A program made the translations under genes and the position numbers. Source: Deferrisomatales bacterium (GTDB lineage: Bacteria > Desulfobacterota > Deferrisomatia > Deferrisomatales > JARGFW01). Taken from it: 64,000 nt of DNA. The stretch is taken from assembly GCA_029211085.1 (NCBI GenBank), contig JARGFW010000001.1, positions 48,266 through 112,265 on the forward strand, in the 5' to 3' direction. How positions within the stretch are numbered: the stretch's first letter is position 1; every line of letters begins with the position of its first letter. Shown piece after piece: positions 48,904 to 57,635 of this stretch. A model generated the notes under the pieces. That model was given only the letters and a program-made list of their open reading frames with translations, was not told the DNA's origin and ran no database searches.

Positions 48904-51650
48904 CCACGCCCTCCCCTGAGCCCGTCAACCCTCGCCGGTCCGGATTCCGGCGTCGGACCGTGCGGTCCTTTGCCGGGCTGGCGGTACTGCCCCTGGTGCT
49001 CGGGCTGGGAGTGCTGTTCCTGGTGGCCCGCCACGACGTGGGCCGCATTCAGGGCGACGCCCTGGTTCAGGACGCCAAACACCTCGCCGAGCACGTCCAG
49101 ATCCAGATCGACCGCAACAGCCAGTTCGTACGTGCCCTGGCGGGTGCCCCTGAGGTGCGCCAGTACCTGGCGGGTCGGGGACCGTACCCCGCCGAGGTGG
49201 TGGGCACCGCGCGCCAGTTCCTGGACGGCCTGCGGCAGGTGGAACTGCTGCCCCTGGGGGAGAACCTGGATCCGGCTCCCGGACCGGCGTTTGCCCACGT
49301 CGCCTGGGGGGACGGAAACACCCTGGAGTTCACCGTGGAGGTGGTGGACGCCGGGGGCAAGGTGGCGGGCATCTGTTCGGCCCAGTTCGAGATCGGCAAC
49401 CTGACCCGGATGTTCGAGTGGGTCGAACGCTCCCGGCAGGGACACGCGGTGCTGTTTACCGCCGACGGCAGGGTGCTGGCCGGGGGCGAGGGTGCGGCGG
49501 CGCCGCCGGTTGGGTCCGTCCGCGAAGGCTGGACCTCCTTCAAGGCCGGGGGTGCCCAACGCTTCGCGGGACTCGCGCCGGTCAGCCCGGGCGGCTCGGG
49601 CATCACCGCCGACTGGTTCCTGGCGGTGGTGCTCCCTGCCAGTGAGGTGTACGGCGCGTTCCACTTCGTCGCCGCCCAGGTGGCGTTGCTGCTGGTGGCC
49701 TTCGCTGCCATGGTCACGGCCCTGGCGTACAAGACCGCCGATCGCTTCCTGGCCCCCATCCTGCAGTTGCGCCACGGCGCCGAGATCATCTCCCGGATCA
49801 ACCTCGGACACCGCATCCAGGTCGACACCGGCGACGAGTTGGAGGACCTGGCCGACGCCTTCAACCACATGGCCGACAACCTCGCCGGGGCCTACGACGC
49901 CCTGGAGGCACGCGTGCGCGACACCACCCGCGACCTCCAGGAAGAACGCAACCGCCTGGCGACGGTGTTGCGCACCATGGTGGACGCGGTGGTGATGACC
50001 AACGCGGGGGGCGAAGTGCTGCTGATGAACCCCCGGGCCCGACTGATCCTGCAGGCCGGGGCCAGCTCCGGTATCGGTGCGTCCCTGGCACGGCTGCTGC
50101 CCCCGGAGCGTCTTGCCTACCACCAGCGCCAGCTCCGGCAGCGCTGGGACGTGGGCCGTGATGCGGCGGAGGACGTGGCATTTCCCCTGCCTGACGGCAT
50201 CCTGCTGCGGGGAACCATGACCGCCGTGGCCGGGCCCGACGGTGAACTGGCCGGGTTTCTGCTGGTTTTCCGGGCCCACCACCGCAACCTGGAGGAAAGC
50301 GCCCTGCGCCGTCCGGAGGATGTGGCGCGGAAGCTTCCGGAAATGCTGCGGGGGCCGATGACCACTGCAGCGTCCCTGGTGGAGACCCTGGATCGGCACC
50401 CGGAGATGCCCCCGGTCAAACGGGTCGCGTTCGTCTCGGCCCTGCAGGAGGAAGTGGCCCAGCTCAGCGCCCAGCTTTCCCTGGCGGAGGAGGCGGCAGG
50501 CCACGCCAGGGCGGGGCGCTGGAGGGGGTTGGCGTCCGATCCCCGGGTACTGTTGGAGGAGGCGGTCGCTGCCGTGCCAGGGGTGTTCGCCCAGGTGGAC
50601 CTCCCCGACGAGCCGTTGCCGTGGGTGCGGGTGGAGCCGTTCTCCTGGGTCACCTCCTTGGCGGCGGTGTTGCGCTGGCTCGCGGGGGAGTCCACGGGCT
50701 GGACCCCGGTCGTCGCAACGGTGCGGGTCGAAGACGATGCCGTGGTCACCTGCTTCGAAGCCGAGGGAGCGTTTGCCGGGGGGGACGAGAAGCTCGACGC
50801 CTTGCCTGCCGCCGCCGCGGGGGAGGAACCGGTTTCCCTGGGGGAAGCGGTGCGCTTCAACCGTGGCGAGATCTGGACCCGGCGCCGGGAGGGGCGTTTC
50901 GAGGTCCGGCTGGGTCTGATGCAGTGCACCGAGGTGGCAAATTCTGTGGGGAAGGAGGGCATCGCCGATCGGCAGCCCGAGTTCTACGACTTCGACCTGT
51001 TCCTGCCGCGCCCCACCCGGGAGTCCGGGGAGATCCTCGACGCGCCCCTGGAGAGTCTGGACTACGTGGTGTTCGACACCGAGACCACCGGCCTGCACCC
51101 GTCCCGGGGCGACGCTCTGGTCAGTTTGTCGGCGGTGCGTGCGCGGCACGGCAAGCTGTTGACCACCGATACCTTCCACACCTTGATCAACCCGGGAATG
51201 CACATCCCGCGGGAGTCGATCCAGTTTCACGGGATCACCGACGCCATGGTCGCGGATGCACCCGACGCCGGGCAGGCCCTGCAACAGTTCACCGAGTACG
51301 TGGGCGACGCGGTGTTGGTGGCCCACAACGCCGCGTTCGACAAGAAGTTCCTGGAGATCGTCGCCAACAAGTTTCACCTGCCGCAGCTCGAAAATCCCAT
51401 CCTGGACACCCTGTTTCTGTCCTACGGGATCCACAAGGAGTTCGAGGGGCACAACCTCGATGCCCTCGCCGAGCGCATGGGCATCGAGGTGCAGGGGCGC
51501 CACACCTCCATGGGGGATGCCATGGCAACCGCAAAGATCTTTCTGCGACTGCTGTCCCTGCTGGGGTCCCGGGACATCCACACCCTGGGCGATGCCAAGG
51601 GGTTCTGTGATCGCATGCTGCTGCTGCGTTGGCAGGCGAACCGCTTCTGA
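48900..51650 (+). CDS. Membrane HAMP-PAS receptor fused to a DEDDh (DnaQ-like) 3'-5' exonuclease
   Basis: 916 residues. TM1 is at ~23-43 after a basic N-terminus; an extracytoplasmic sensor of ~200 residues is followed by TM2 (VALLLVAFAAMVTALAY) and a HAMP region (~280-335, RFLAPILQLRHGAEIISRI). A coiled coil leads to a PAS domain (VLRTMVDAVVMTNAGGEVLLMNPRA in parts). A helical, kinase-like stretch (~465-540) lacks an H-box His. From ~722 comes an exonuclease with D726 and E728 (VVFDTETTGLHP), FHGITDAMVADAPD, VAHNAAFDKKFLE and HTSMGDAMATAKIFLRLL, so all DEDDh ligands are kept. Relatives of this fusion occur beside symporter-kinase genes in other proteobacteria. Its substrate (DNA, RNA or nucleotide signal) is unknown. 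Confidence 0.85.
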   Translation: MTTPSPEPVNPRRSGFRRRTVRSFAGLAVLPLVLGLGVLFLVARHDVGRIQGDALVQDAKHLAEHVQIQIDRNSQFVRALAGAPEVRQYLAGRGPYPAEVVGTARQFLDGLRQVELLPLGENLDPAPGPAFAHVAWGDGNTLEFTVEVVDAGGKVAGICSAQFEIGNLTRMFEWVERSRQGHAVLFTADGRVLAGGEGAAAPPVGSVREGWTSFKAGGAQRFAGLAPVSPGGSGITADWFLAVVLPASEVYGAFHFVAAQVALLLVAFAAMVTALAYKTADRFLAPILQLRHGAEIISRINLGHRIQVDTGDELEDLADAFNHMADNLAGAYDALEARVRDTTRDLQEERNRLATVLRTMVDAVVMTNAGGEVLLMNPRARLILQAGASSGIGASLARLLPPERLAYHQRQLRQRWDVGRDAAEDVAFPLPDGILLRGTMTAVAGPDGELAGFLLVFRAHHRNLEESALRRPEDVARKLPEMLRGPMTTAASLVETLDRHPEMPPVKRVAFVSALQEEVAQLSAQLSLAEEAAGHARAGRWRGLASDPRVLLEEAVAAVPGVFAQVDLPDEPLPWVRVEPFSWVTSLAAVLRWLAGESTGWTPVVATVRVEDDAVVTCFEAEGAFAGGDEKLDALPAAAAGEEPVSLGEAVRFNRGEIWTRRREGRFEVRLGLMQCTEVANSVGKEGIADRQPEFYDFDLFLPRPTRESGEILDAPLESLDYVVFDTETTGLHPSRGDALVSLSAVRARHGKLLTTDTFHTLINPGMHIPRESIQFHGITDAMVADAPDAGQALQQFTEYVGDAVLVAHNAAFDKKFLEIVANKFHLPQLENPILDTLFLSYGIHKEFEGHNLDALAERMGIEVQGRHTSMGDAMATAKIFLRLLSLLGSRDIHTLGDAKGFCDRMLLLRWQANRF

Positions 51651-51986
51651 GGTGCAATGCCGACGGTGCCCCGGGGCATGCAACGGGGGCGGTCGGGGGC
51701 CCCAGGGCATGGCGGCCGTTCTCGTGCATCCTGTGCGCTGCACGGCACTCGCCCCTCCGTGGGTAGCGGGACGCGGCTAGGCTCCAGAGGCAGCAACCGC
51801 CAGGGCGTGAAGGTCCCGCGGTGCCGTCCGTGAACACCGGGATCGCCCGAGGATCGTCCCGGGTCGCGGCTGGGTGCCCGACCGCCTGGAGGGCCTGCCA
51901 GTTTCGTTGTGTCCGAACGCTGCCGTCGGGACACCCCGGAGAAGGACCCTCAGGGGCTTTCACCCCGGTGTGAAGGAGGGTCGCCC
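51651..51986. other. Intergenic region before the small membrane protein gene
   Basis: 336 bases. No gene, strong hairpin or clear promoter is seen. AAGGAGGG at 51973-51980 is the ribosome site of the next gene. Confidence 0.5.
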
Positions 51987-52187
51987 TTGCCCACCATGAC
52001 CGTTGTCACTCGCCGGTTGGCCGCCCTGTTCCTGGCCGGCCTGGTGCTGCTGCTGTCCCCCGCCGTTGGCGCGCTCAACGGCGTCGCCCCGATCCTCGGC
52101 GTTCCCGCGTCCCTGTTGTTCCTGCTGGTGGTGTGGGTGGCGCTGGTGGGGCTGGCGTTCCTGGTGGTGGGGCGCGCGGAACGATGA
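51987..52187 (+). CDS. Small two-helix membrane protein preceding the symporter-kinase
   Basis: 66 residues from the TTG at 51987, six bases after AAGGAGGG; the ATG at 51996 would be 15 bases from that site. The two hydrophobic helices are LAALFLAGLVLLLSPAVGAL and ASLLFLLVVWVALVGLAFLV. The stop overlaps the symporter-kinase start (ATGA). Small membrane proteins in this position accompany many sodium-solute symporters (for example DUF485 with ActP and DUF4212 types) and may be a structural subunit. The exact family is not recognised. Confidence 0.72.
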   Translation: MPTMTVVTRRLAALFLAGLVLLLSPAVGALNGVAPILGVPASLLFLLVVWVALVGLAFLVVGRAER

Positions 52188-55100
52188 GCCGCACCTTGTG
52201 GGTCGCCGCCCTGGCCCTGGCCTACCTGGTGTGCCTGTTCGGCATCGCCCACGGGACCGACCGCCGCCGTAGGCGGGGCCACAGCCCGGTGGACAACGCC
52301 TGGGTGTACAGCCTGTCCCTGGCGGTGTACTGCACCTCCTGGACGTTCTACGGCAGCGTCGGCCGGGCCTCGTCCCAGGGGATAGGCTTTCTGCCCATCT
52401 ACCTCGGCCCCACCCTGGTGTTCCTGTTGGCCCCCACCGTTCTGCGACGCCTGGTGCGGTTCTGCCGCAGCGAAGGGGTCACCAGCGTGCCCGACCTGCT
52501 GGAGGCGCTGTACGGTCGCGGCCGTGCTCTGGGAACCCTGGCCACCTTCATGATGCTGGTGGGGGTGACCCCCTACATCGGCCTGCAGCTCAAGGCCATC
52601 GGCTACACCTTCGACCTGCTCACGGCCCGAGACCCGGCGGTGGGCGTGCTGGGGGACCCGGCGTTCTGGGCTGCCCTGGGCCTGTCCCTGTTCGCTGTGC
52701 TGTTCGGGGCCCGCAACCTGGTGACCACCGAGCGTCACGAGGGCATGGTGGCGGCGGTGGCGTTCGAGAGTGCGGTGAAGCTGGGCGCGTTCCTGCTGCT
52801 CGGGGTGTACATCACCTGGCAGATTGGCGGAGGCCTGGGGGAGGTGTTCGCCAGCGCCCTGGCCCGGGCCGATCTGGCCACCCTGTTCCGGGTCGGCGAC
52901 GGCGGCCCGACCTCCTACGCCCAGTGGGTCAGCCTCAGCGTGTTGTCCGCCGCCGCGGTGGTACTGCTGCCGCGCCAGTTCCATATGCTGGCCGTGGAGA
53001 ACGTGCGGGAAGAACACCTGCTGCATGCCGCCTGGGGGTTCCCGGCGTATCTGCTGCTGATCAACCTGCTGGTGCTGCCGGTGGCCCTGGTCGGGGTCCT
53101 CACCGGAGCCACCGGGGCCCCGGACTTCTTCCTGATCTCCATGCCTCTGTCCCGGGGTCACTCTGCCCTGGCGTTCTTGGCGTTCCTGGGAGGGTTCTCA
53201 GCCGCCACCAGCATGGTCATCGTCTCCTCAGTGGCCCTGGCCACCATGATCTTGCACCACCCCGGTGCGTCGCTGCTGGGTGCGGCCTCCCCTACCCTGC
53301 AGCGCAGCAGGATGGACCTGTCCCGGCCCCTGCTGGTGAGCAAGCGCGTCATGATCCTGGCGGTGATCCTGCTCGGCTACGGGTTCAAGCGCTGGATCGG
53401 CGACAGCCACACCCTGGTGAACATCGGCCTGCTGTCGTTCTCCGCGGTGGTGCAGTTTGCTCCACCGGTGTTCCTGGGCCTGTACTGGCGCGGAGCGCGG
53501 CGCTCCGGGGCCCTGGCCGGACTGCTGCTGGGCTTCCTGGTGTGGGGGTACACCCTGCTGCTGCCCAGCTTCGCGGAGTCGGGCTGGATCGGTACCCGGT
53601 TTCTCACCGAAGGCCCCCTGGGCTGGGGGTTGCTGCGGCCCCAGGCTCTGCTGGGCCTGGACGGCCTGGACCCCTGGACCCATGCCCTGGTGTGGAGCCT
53701 GGTGTGCAACGGGGGAGCGTTCCTGGGCGTGAGCTTCCTCAGCCGCTACCGGGCGGACGACGGGCAACCGGCGGTGGGGGGCTGGGCTTCCCGGGAGGAT
53801 CTGGAGACCCTGCTGGCGCGTTTCGTGGGGGCCGGCACCGCCCGGGAGGTGCTGGGGGAGTTGCCCCTGCGCGCCTCGCCCCAGGCGCTGCTGGAGGCCA
53901 CCGAGCGCTGTCTGGCCGGTGCCCTGGGTACCCCCTCGGCGCGGGCCATCACCCGTGGCTTCCTGGCCTTGCCGAGGGAGCGGGCGGTGGAGATCCTGGA
54001 CATCTTCGGGGGGGTCTCCAGCGAGCAGTCCGAGAGCCGCGAAGCCCTGCAACGCCGCCTGCGCGAGCTGCTGGTGCTCCACGAGGCCGCTGCGGTGATG
54101 TCCAAGAGCCTGCACATCGACACCGTGCTCTCCGAGGTGCTGGGGCTCATCCACCGGGAGTTCGGCTTCGAGTACCTGGCGGTGCGACTGCTGGACGAAG
54201 ATGGCATGTTGCGTATCCGCAGCTTCGTCGGCCTCGACCCGGGCTACGTGAGTCTGTCGGCCGTGCCCCCGACCGAGGAGACCTACTTCGGCACCTGCTT
54301 CCTGCGCGGCGAGCCGGTGGTGGTCGAGGACGCCCGGGACATCGACAAACCGGTGTTCTTCGGGAAACTCACCGAGACCGTGCCGGTGACGTCCCTGGTG
54401 CACGCGCCGATGATCTACGAGGACCGGGCGATGGGCGTGCTCACCGCCTACGGCACCCGCGGCCCGATGCACTTCACCGACGAGTTCGTGAGCCTCTACG
54501 CGGCGCTGGCCCGACAGTTGGCGCTGGCCGTGGTGAACGCGAGGCTCTACACCGAGGTGCAGGACTACAGCCACGCCATGGAAGAGAAGGTACGCAAGCG
54601 CACGGTGCAGTTGGAGGAGGCCAACCAGCGGCTGAAGGAACTCGACCGCCTCAAGAGCGAGTTCCTCTCCACGGTCAGCCACGAACTGCGCACGCCCCTC
54701 ACCTCGATCCGCTCGTTCTCCGAGATCCTGCTGCGCTACGGGGTGGACGACGCCGAGAAGCGGAGCCGCTTCGTATCCATCATTCGCGACGAGTCCGAAC
54801 GCCTGACGCGCATGATCAACGATCTGCTCGACCTGTCCAAGATCGAGGCGGGGCGCCATGAAATCCAGCCTGTTGTGGTCCCCGCCCGGGAGGCACTGGA
54901 GGCCGCCGTGGAGGCCGCCCGGCCCCTGTTCACACAACGGGGCGTCGAGGTGGACGTGGTGGCCGAGGCGGAACTGCCGGCGGTACTCGCCGACCGCGAC
55001 GCCCTGCGCCAGGTGCTGGCCAACCTGCTTTCCAACGCCGCCAAGTTCTCTCCCGAACAGGGACGGGTGACGGTGGCGGCGCGGCGCCGGGGCTTCAAGG

Positions 55101-55366
55101 CGGTGGTCAGTGTTGCCGACCAGGGGCCAGGAATCCCCCGGGATCGGCTGATCGACGTGTTCGAACGCTACACCCAGGTCCGCGACCCACTGAAGGCCCA
55201 CCCCCTGGGCACCGGCCTGGGGCTGTCGATCTCCCGGGACATCGTCGAGAAGATGGGCGGGGTGATCTGGGTGGAGAGCGAGCCCGGCAAGGGCACCAGT
55301 TTCTCCTTTACCCTGCCCCTGGCGGGACCTGGCCAGGGGGCTGTCCTCCCCGACCCGGCTGCTTGA
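52184..55366 (+). CDS. Sodium-solute-symporter/histidine-kinase fusion (CrbS-like)
   Basis: 1060 residues. The first ~560 form an SSS-type transporter with about 13 helices (AVYCTSWTFYGSVGRASSQG, GVTPYIGLQLKAIGYTF, FSAATSMVIVSSVALATM). A GAF-like domain lies at ~640-790 (VLSEVLGLIHREFGFEYLAVR). A coiled coil leads to the HisKA H-box STVSHELRTPLTSIRSF with His833. The ATPase has NLLSNAAKF, DQGPGIP and GTGLGLSISRDI. No receiver is attached at the C-terminus. CrbS of Vibrio and Pseudomonas has this plan and controls acetate use through the regulator CrbR. The single-domain regulator at 48532 is the nearest candidate partner; no CrbR-type (LuxR-family) regulator or acs gene is in the window. Confidence 0.9.
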   Translation: MSRTLWVAALALAYLVCLFGIAHGTDRRRRRGHSPVDNAWVYSLSLAVYCTSWTFYGSVGRASSQGIGFLPIYLGPTLVFLLAPTVLRRLVRFCRSEGVTSVPDLLEALYGRGRALGTLATFMMLVGVTPYIGLQLKAIGYTFDLLTARDPAVGVLGDPAFWAALGLSLFAVLFGARNLVTTERHEGMVAAVAFESAVKLGAFLLLGVYITWQIGGGLGEVFASALARADLATLFRVGDGGPTSYAQWVSLSVLSAAAVVLLPRQFHMLAVENVREEHLLHAAWGFPAYLLLINLLVLPVALVGVLTGATGAPDFFLISMPLSRGHSALAFLAFLGGFSAATSMVIVSSVALATMILHHPGASLLGAASPTLQRSRMDLSRPLLVSKRVMILAVILLGYGFKRWIGDSHTLVNIGLLSFSAVVQFAPPVFLGLYWRGARRSGALAGLLLGFLVWGYTLLLPSFAESGWIGTRFLTEGPLGWGLLRPQALLGLDGLDPWTHALVWSLVCNGGAFLGVSFLSRYRADDGQPAVGGWASREDLETLLARFVGAGTAREVLGELPLRASPQALLEATERCLAGALGTPSARAITRGFLALPRERAVEILDIFGGVSSEQSESREALQRRLRELLVLHEAAAVMSKSLHIDTVLSEVLGLIHREFGFEYLAVRLLDEDGMLRIRSFVGLDPGYVSLSAVPPTEETYFGTCFLRGEPVVVEDARDIDKPVFFGKLTETVPVTSLVHAPMIYEDRAMGVLTAYGTRGPMHFTDEFVSLYAALARQLALAVVNARLYTEVQDYSHAMEEKVRKRTVQLEEANQRLKELDRLKSEFLSTVSHELRTPLTSIRSFSEILLRYGVDDAEKRSRFVSIIRDESERLTRMINDLLDLSKIEAGRHEIQPVVVPAREALEAAVEAARPLFTQRGVEVDVVAEAELPAVLADRDALRQVLANLLSNAAKFSPEQGRVTVAARRRGFKAVVSVADQGPGIPRDRLIDVFERYTQVRDPLKAHPLGTGLGLSISRDIVEKMGGVIWVESEPGKGTSFSFTLPLAGPGQGAVLPDPAA

Positions 55367-55448
55367 CACCTCCCACCGCCTGTGTGAGCATCCACCCTTT
55401 GTTTTTTGCCGCGAACGGGAAACCGGCCGCCGTGACGGGGAGAACTGG

Positions 55449-55826
55449 ATGGACGTGGGCACGGAAGCGGTCGTGTTGCTGGGCCACGGCAGCCGCTTGC
55501 CGAGCGGCAACCAGGGCTTGTATCGGGTCGCCACCCGGGTCACGGAGGCGTTGGCCGGTGCGCGGGTCGAGGTGGCGTTCCTGCAGCTCGCCGAGCCGGG
55601 GCTGGAGGAGGCGGTCGAGCGCTGTTTCGCAGCAGGAGCCCGCCGTGTGGCGGTGGTGCCGTTCTTCCTGTTCCCGGGAGCCCACGTCCGGGAGGACATT
55701 CCCCGGGCCCTGGCCGCCCTGGAAGCCCGTCACCCGGGCCTCGAGTTGCGGCTGGCCGGCGTTCTGGGGGATCACCCGAAACTCGCCGAAGTGGCCGCCG
55801 AGCGCGCCCGGGAAGTGATGCGATGA
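55449..55826 (+). CDS. cbiX: Sirohydrochlorin cobaltochelatase, short CbiX type
   Basis: 125 residues, the small single-domain CbiX form that works as a dimer. The metal-site His residues are in VLLGHGSRLPSGNQ and FFLFPGAHVREDIP. It inserts cobalt into sirohydrochlorin at the beginning of the anaerobic B12 route. First gene of a tightly overlapping operon (four-base overlap with cbiC). No cobalamin riboswitch fits in the 82-base gap upstream. Confidence 0.9.
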   Translation: MDVGTEAVVLLGHGSRLPSGNQGLYRVATRVTEALAGARVEVAFLQLAEPGLEEAVERCFAAGARRVAVVPFFLFPGAHVREDIPRALAALEARHPGLELRLAGVLGDHPKLAEVAAERAREVMR

Positions 55827-56467
55827 CCGGACCATGGGGTTACGACCTGCGACCGCAGGAGATCGAGAACCAGAGTTTCGAGATCATCGACGGACTGGCC
55901 GATCTGGCGCGCTTCTCCCCCGCGGAGACCGCCCTGGTGAAGCGGGTGATCCATGCGACCGGCGACCCGTCGTTCGTGGATCTGGTGGCCTGGTCGCCGG
56001 ATGGGATCGACGCTGCGGCCGAAGCTTTGCGTCGCGGCGCGCCGATCGTCACCGATGTGAACATGGTGCGCGCCGGGATCAGCCAAGCGCGGGTGGCGCG
56101 CTTCGGCTGCACGGTGCACTGTGCCATCGCCGACCCGGAGATCGCCGAGGAGGCCCGCTCCCGGGGCCTGACCCGCTCCATCGTCGCGGTGGAGAAGGCG
56201 GTGCGGGAGCACCCGGGTGCGGTGTTCGCGTTCGGCAACGCCCCCACCGCTCTGTTTCGCCTGCTGGAGCTGGTGGACGCGGGGGAGGCCCGCCCGGCCG
56301 CGGTGGTCGGGGTGGTGGTGGGCTTCGTCGGCGCCGCCGAGTCGAAGGCGGCGCTGATGGCCCGCCAGGCCCCGCCGTGGGTCTCCTGCCGCGGCAACAA
56401 GGGCGGCAGCAACGTGGCCGCGTCCATCGTCAACGCCCTGCTCAAGGTCGCGGCGGGCGAGGTCTAG
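55823..56467 (+). CDS. cbiC: Cobalt-precorrin-8 methylmutase
   Basis: 214 residues. It moves the C11 methyl to C12, giving cobyrinic acid. The catalytic His is in LVKRVIHATGDPSF; TDVNMVRAGIS, VHCAIADP, FGNAPTALFRLLEL and the C-terminal CRGNKGGSNVAASIVNALL are diagnostic. It starts inside the cbiX stop and ends seven bases before cbiD. Confidence 0.95.
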   Translation: MTGPWGYDLRPQEIENQSFEIIDGLADLARFSPAETALVKRVIHATGDPSFVDLVAWSPDGIDAAAEALRRGAPIVTDVNMVRAGISQARVARFGCTVHCAIADPEIAEEARSRGLTRSIVAVEKAVREHPGAVFAFGNAPTALFRLLELVDAGEARPAAVVGVVVGFVGAAESKAALMARQAPPWVSCRGNKGGSNVAASIVNALLKVAAGEV

Positions 56468-56474
56468 GGTCACC

Positions 56475-57635
56475 TTGGCCAAGGGGCGAGCGCTGCGCTC
56501 TGGCTACAGCACCGGGGCCTGCGCCGCGGCTGCGGCCCAGGGGGCGACCCGGTTGCTGGTATCTTCGACCGGCTCCGAAGCCTCCCTGGAGCTCCCCTGG
56601 CGGCGCCCGGGGGCTCGGTCGGTGGCGTTTGCCCTGGTCCACCCGGAGCAGGGCCCGGGTTGGGCCGCCTGCGGGGTGGTCAAGGACGCCGGGGACGATC
56701 CGGACGTTACCGACAAGTTGGAGATCCGCGCCCGAGTGGAGTGGCAGGACGCTTCCGACGCCGGGAAAGGCCCCGTCGAGATCGTCCTCGAAGGGGGCCC
56801 CGGGGTGGGCCGGGTGACCAAACCGGGGCTGGCCGTGGCGGTGGGCGAACCAGCGATCAACCCGGTACCTCGGGAGATGATCCACGCCGCGGTAACCGCG
56901 GTGCTCGCCTCCGCCGGCCATGCCTCCGGGGGCACCCTGCGGGTGGAGATCAGCGTGCCCGCAGGGGCGGAGACCGCCCGGAAGACCCTCAACGCGCGGC
57001 TCGGCATTCTCGGTGGGATCTCAATCCTCGGTACCACCGGGGTGGTGATCCCCATGTCGGCCGACGCCTGGCGCGCCACCATCGACGCCGGGTTGGACGT
57101 GGCCCGGGCCGCGGGCCTGTCCCGGGTGGTGCTGTCCCACGGCCGCTCCAGCGAGGCCGCTGCTGAGGCGCTGTTCTCGGAACTGCCCGAGGAGGCGTTC
57201 ATCCTCATGGGTGACCACGTCGGCCATGCCCTCGACGCGGCCGCAGCGCGCGGCCTGGAGATTCTGCTGGCCGGACAGTTCGCCAAGTTCTGCAAGGTCA
57301 GCGCCGGCTTCTTCGAGACCCACGTCAAGGACTCCACCCTGCGCATGGGGGTGGTGGCCGAGCTGTTGCGCGGGGCCGGGTTCCCGCCCGACCAGGTGGC
57401 CGCGGCGCTCGCGGCCAACACCGCCCGCGAGGTGTTCCAGTGGCTCGCGGATCGCGGCGCGGGCGGCGACCGCGGAGTGTTCACCGGCCTTACCCGGGCG
57501 GTTGCCCGGGTAGCTGGCCAACGGGTGGCCGGCGCAGTGTCGGTGGAAACGCTGCTGTTCGACTACCAGAAACAGCTGCTGGCCCGCTGCGGCCCCGGAA
57601 CGCGGCCGCCGCCCGCCCCGGGCATCGAACCATGA
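56475..57635 (+). CDS. cbiD: Cobalt-precorrin-5B C1-methyltransferase
   Basis: 386 residues from a TTG start. The N-terminus RSGYSTGACAAAAAQGA, VVKDAGDDPDVTD, GVGRVTKPGLAV, GEPAINPVPREMI and LGTTGVVIPMSADAW are the CbiD hallmarks; LSHGRSSEAA is also conserved-looking. It is specific to the early-cobalt (anaerobic) pathway. Overlaps the next start by four bases. Confidence 0.95.
   Translation: MAKGRALRSGYSTGACAAAAAQGATRLLVSSTGSEASLELPWRRPGARSVAFALVHPEQGPGWAACGVVKDAGDDPDVTDKLEIRARVEWQDASDAGKGPVEIVLEGGPGVGRVTKPGLAVAVGEPAINPVPREMIHAAVTAVLASAGHASGGTLRVEISVPAGAETARKTLNARLGILGGISILGTTGVVIPMSADAWRATIDAGLDVARAAGLSRVVLSHGRSSEAAAEALFSELPEEAFILMGDHVGHALDAAAARGLEILLAGQFAKFCKVSAGFFETHVKDSTLRMGVVAELLRGAGFPPDQVAAALAANTAREVFQWLADRGAGGDRGVFTGLTRAVARVAGQRVAGAVSVETLLFDYQKQLLARCGPGTRPPPAPGIEP

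Noticed and set aside
48837..51743. 968-codon minus-strand frame opposite the receptor-exonuclease gene
   Set aside because: Shadow of the real gene; no domain or ribosome site.
55367..55448. Possible cobalamin riboswitch upstream of cbiX
   Set aside because: The gap is only 82 bases, too short, and no B12-box-like sequence is seen.
53228..55699. 823-codon minus-strand frame opposite the symporter-kinase
   Set aside because: Shadow frame rich in His/Gln/Gly; the plus strand has clear transporter and kinase motifs.
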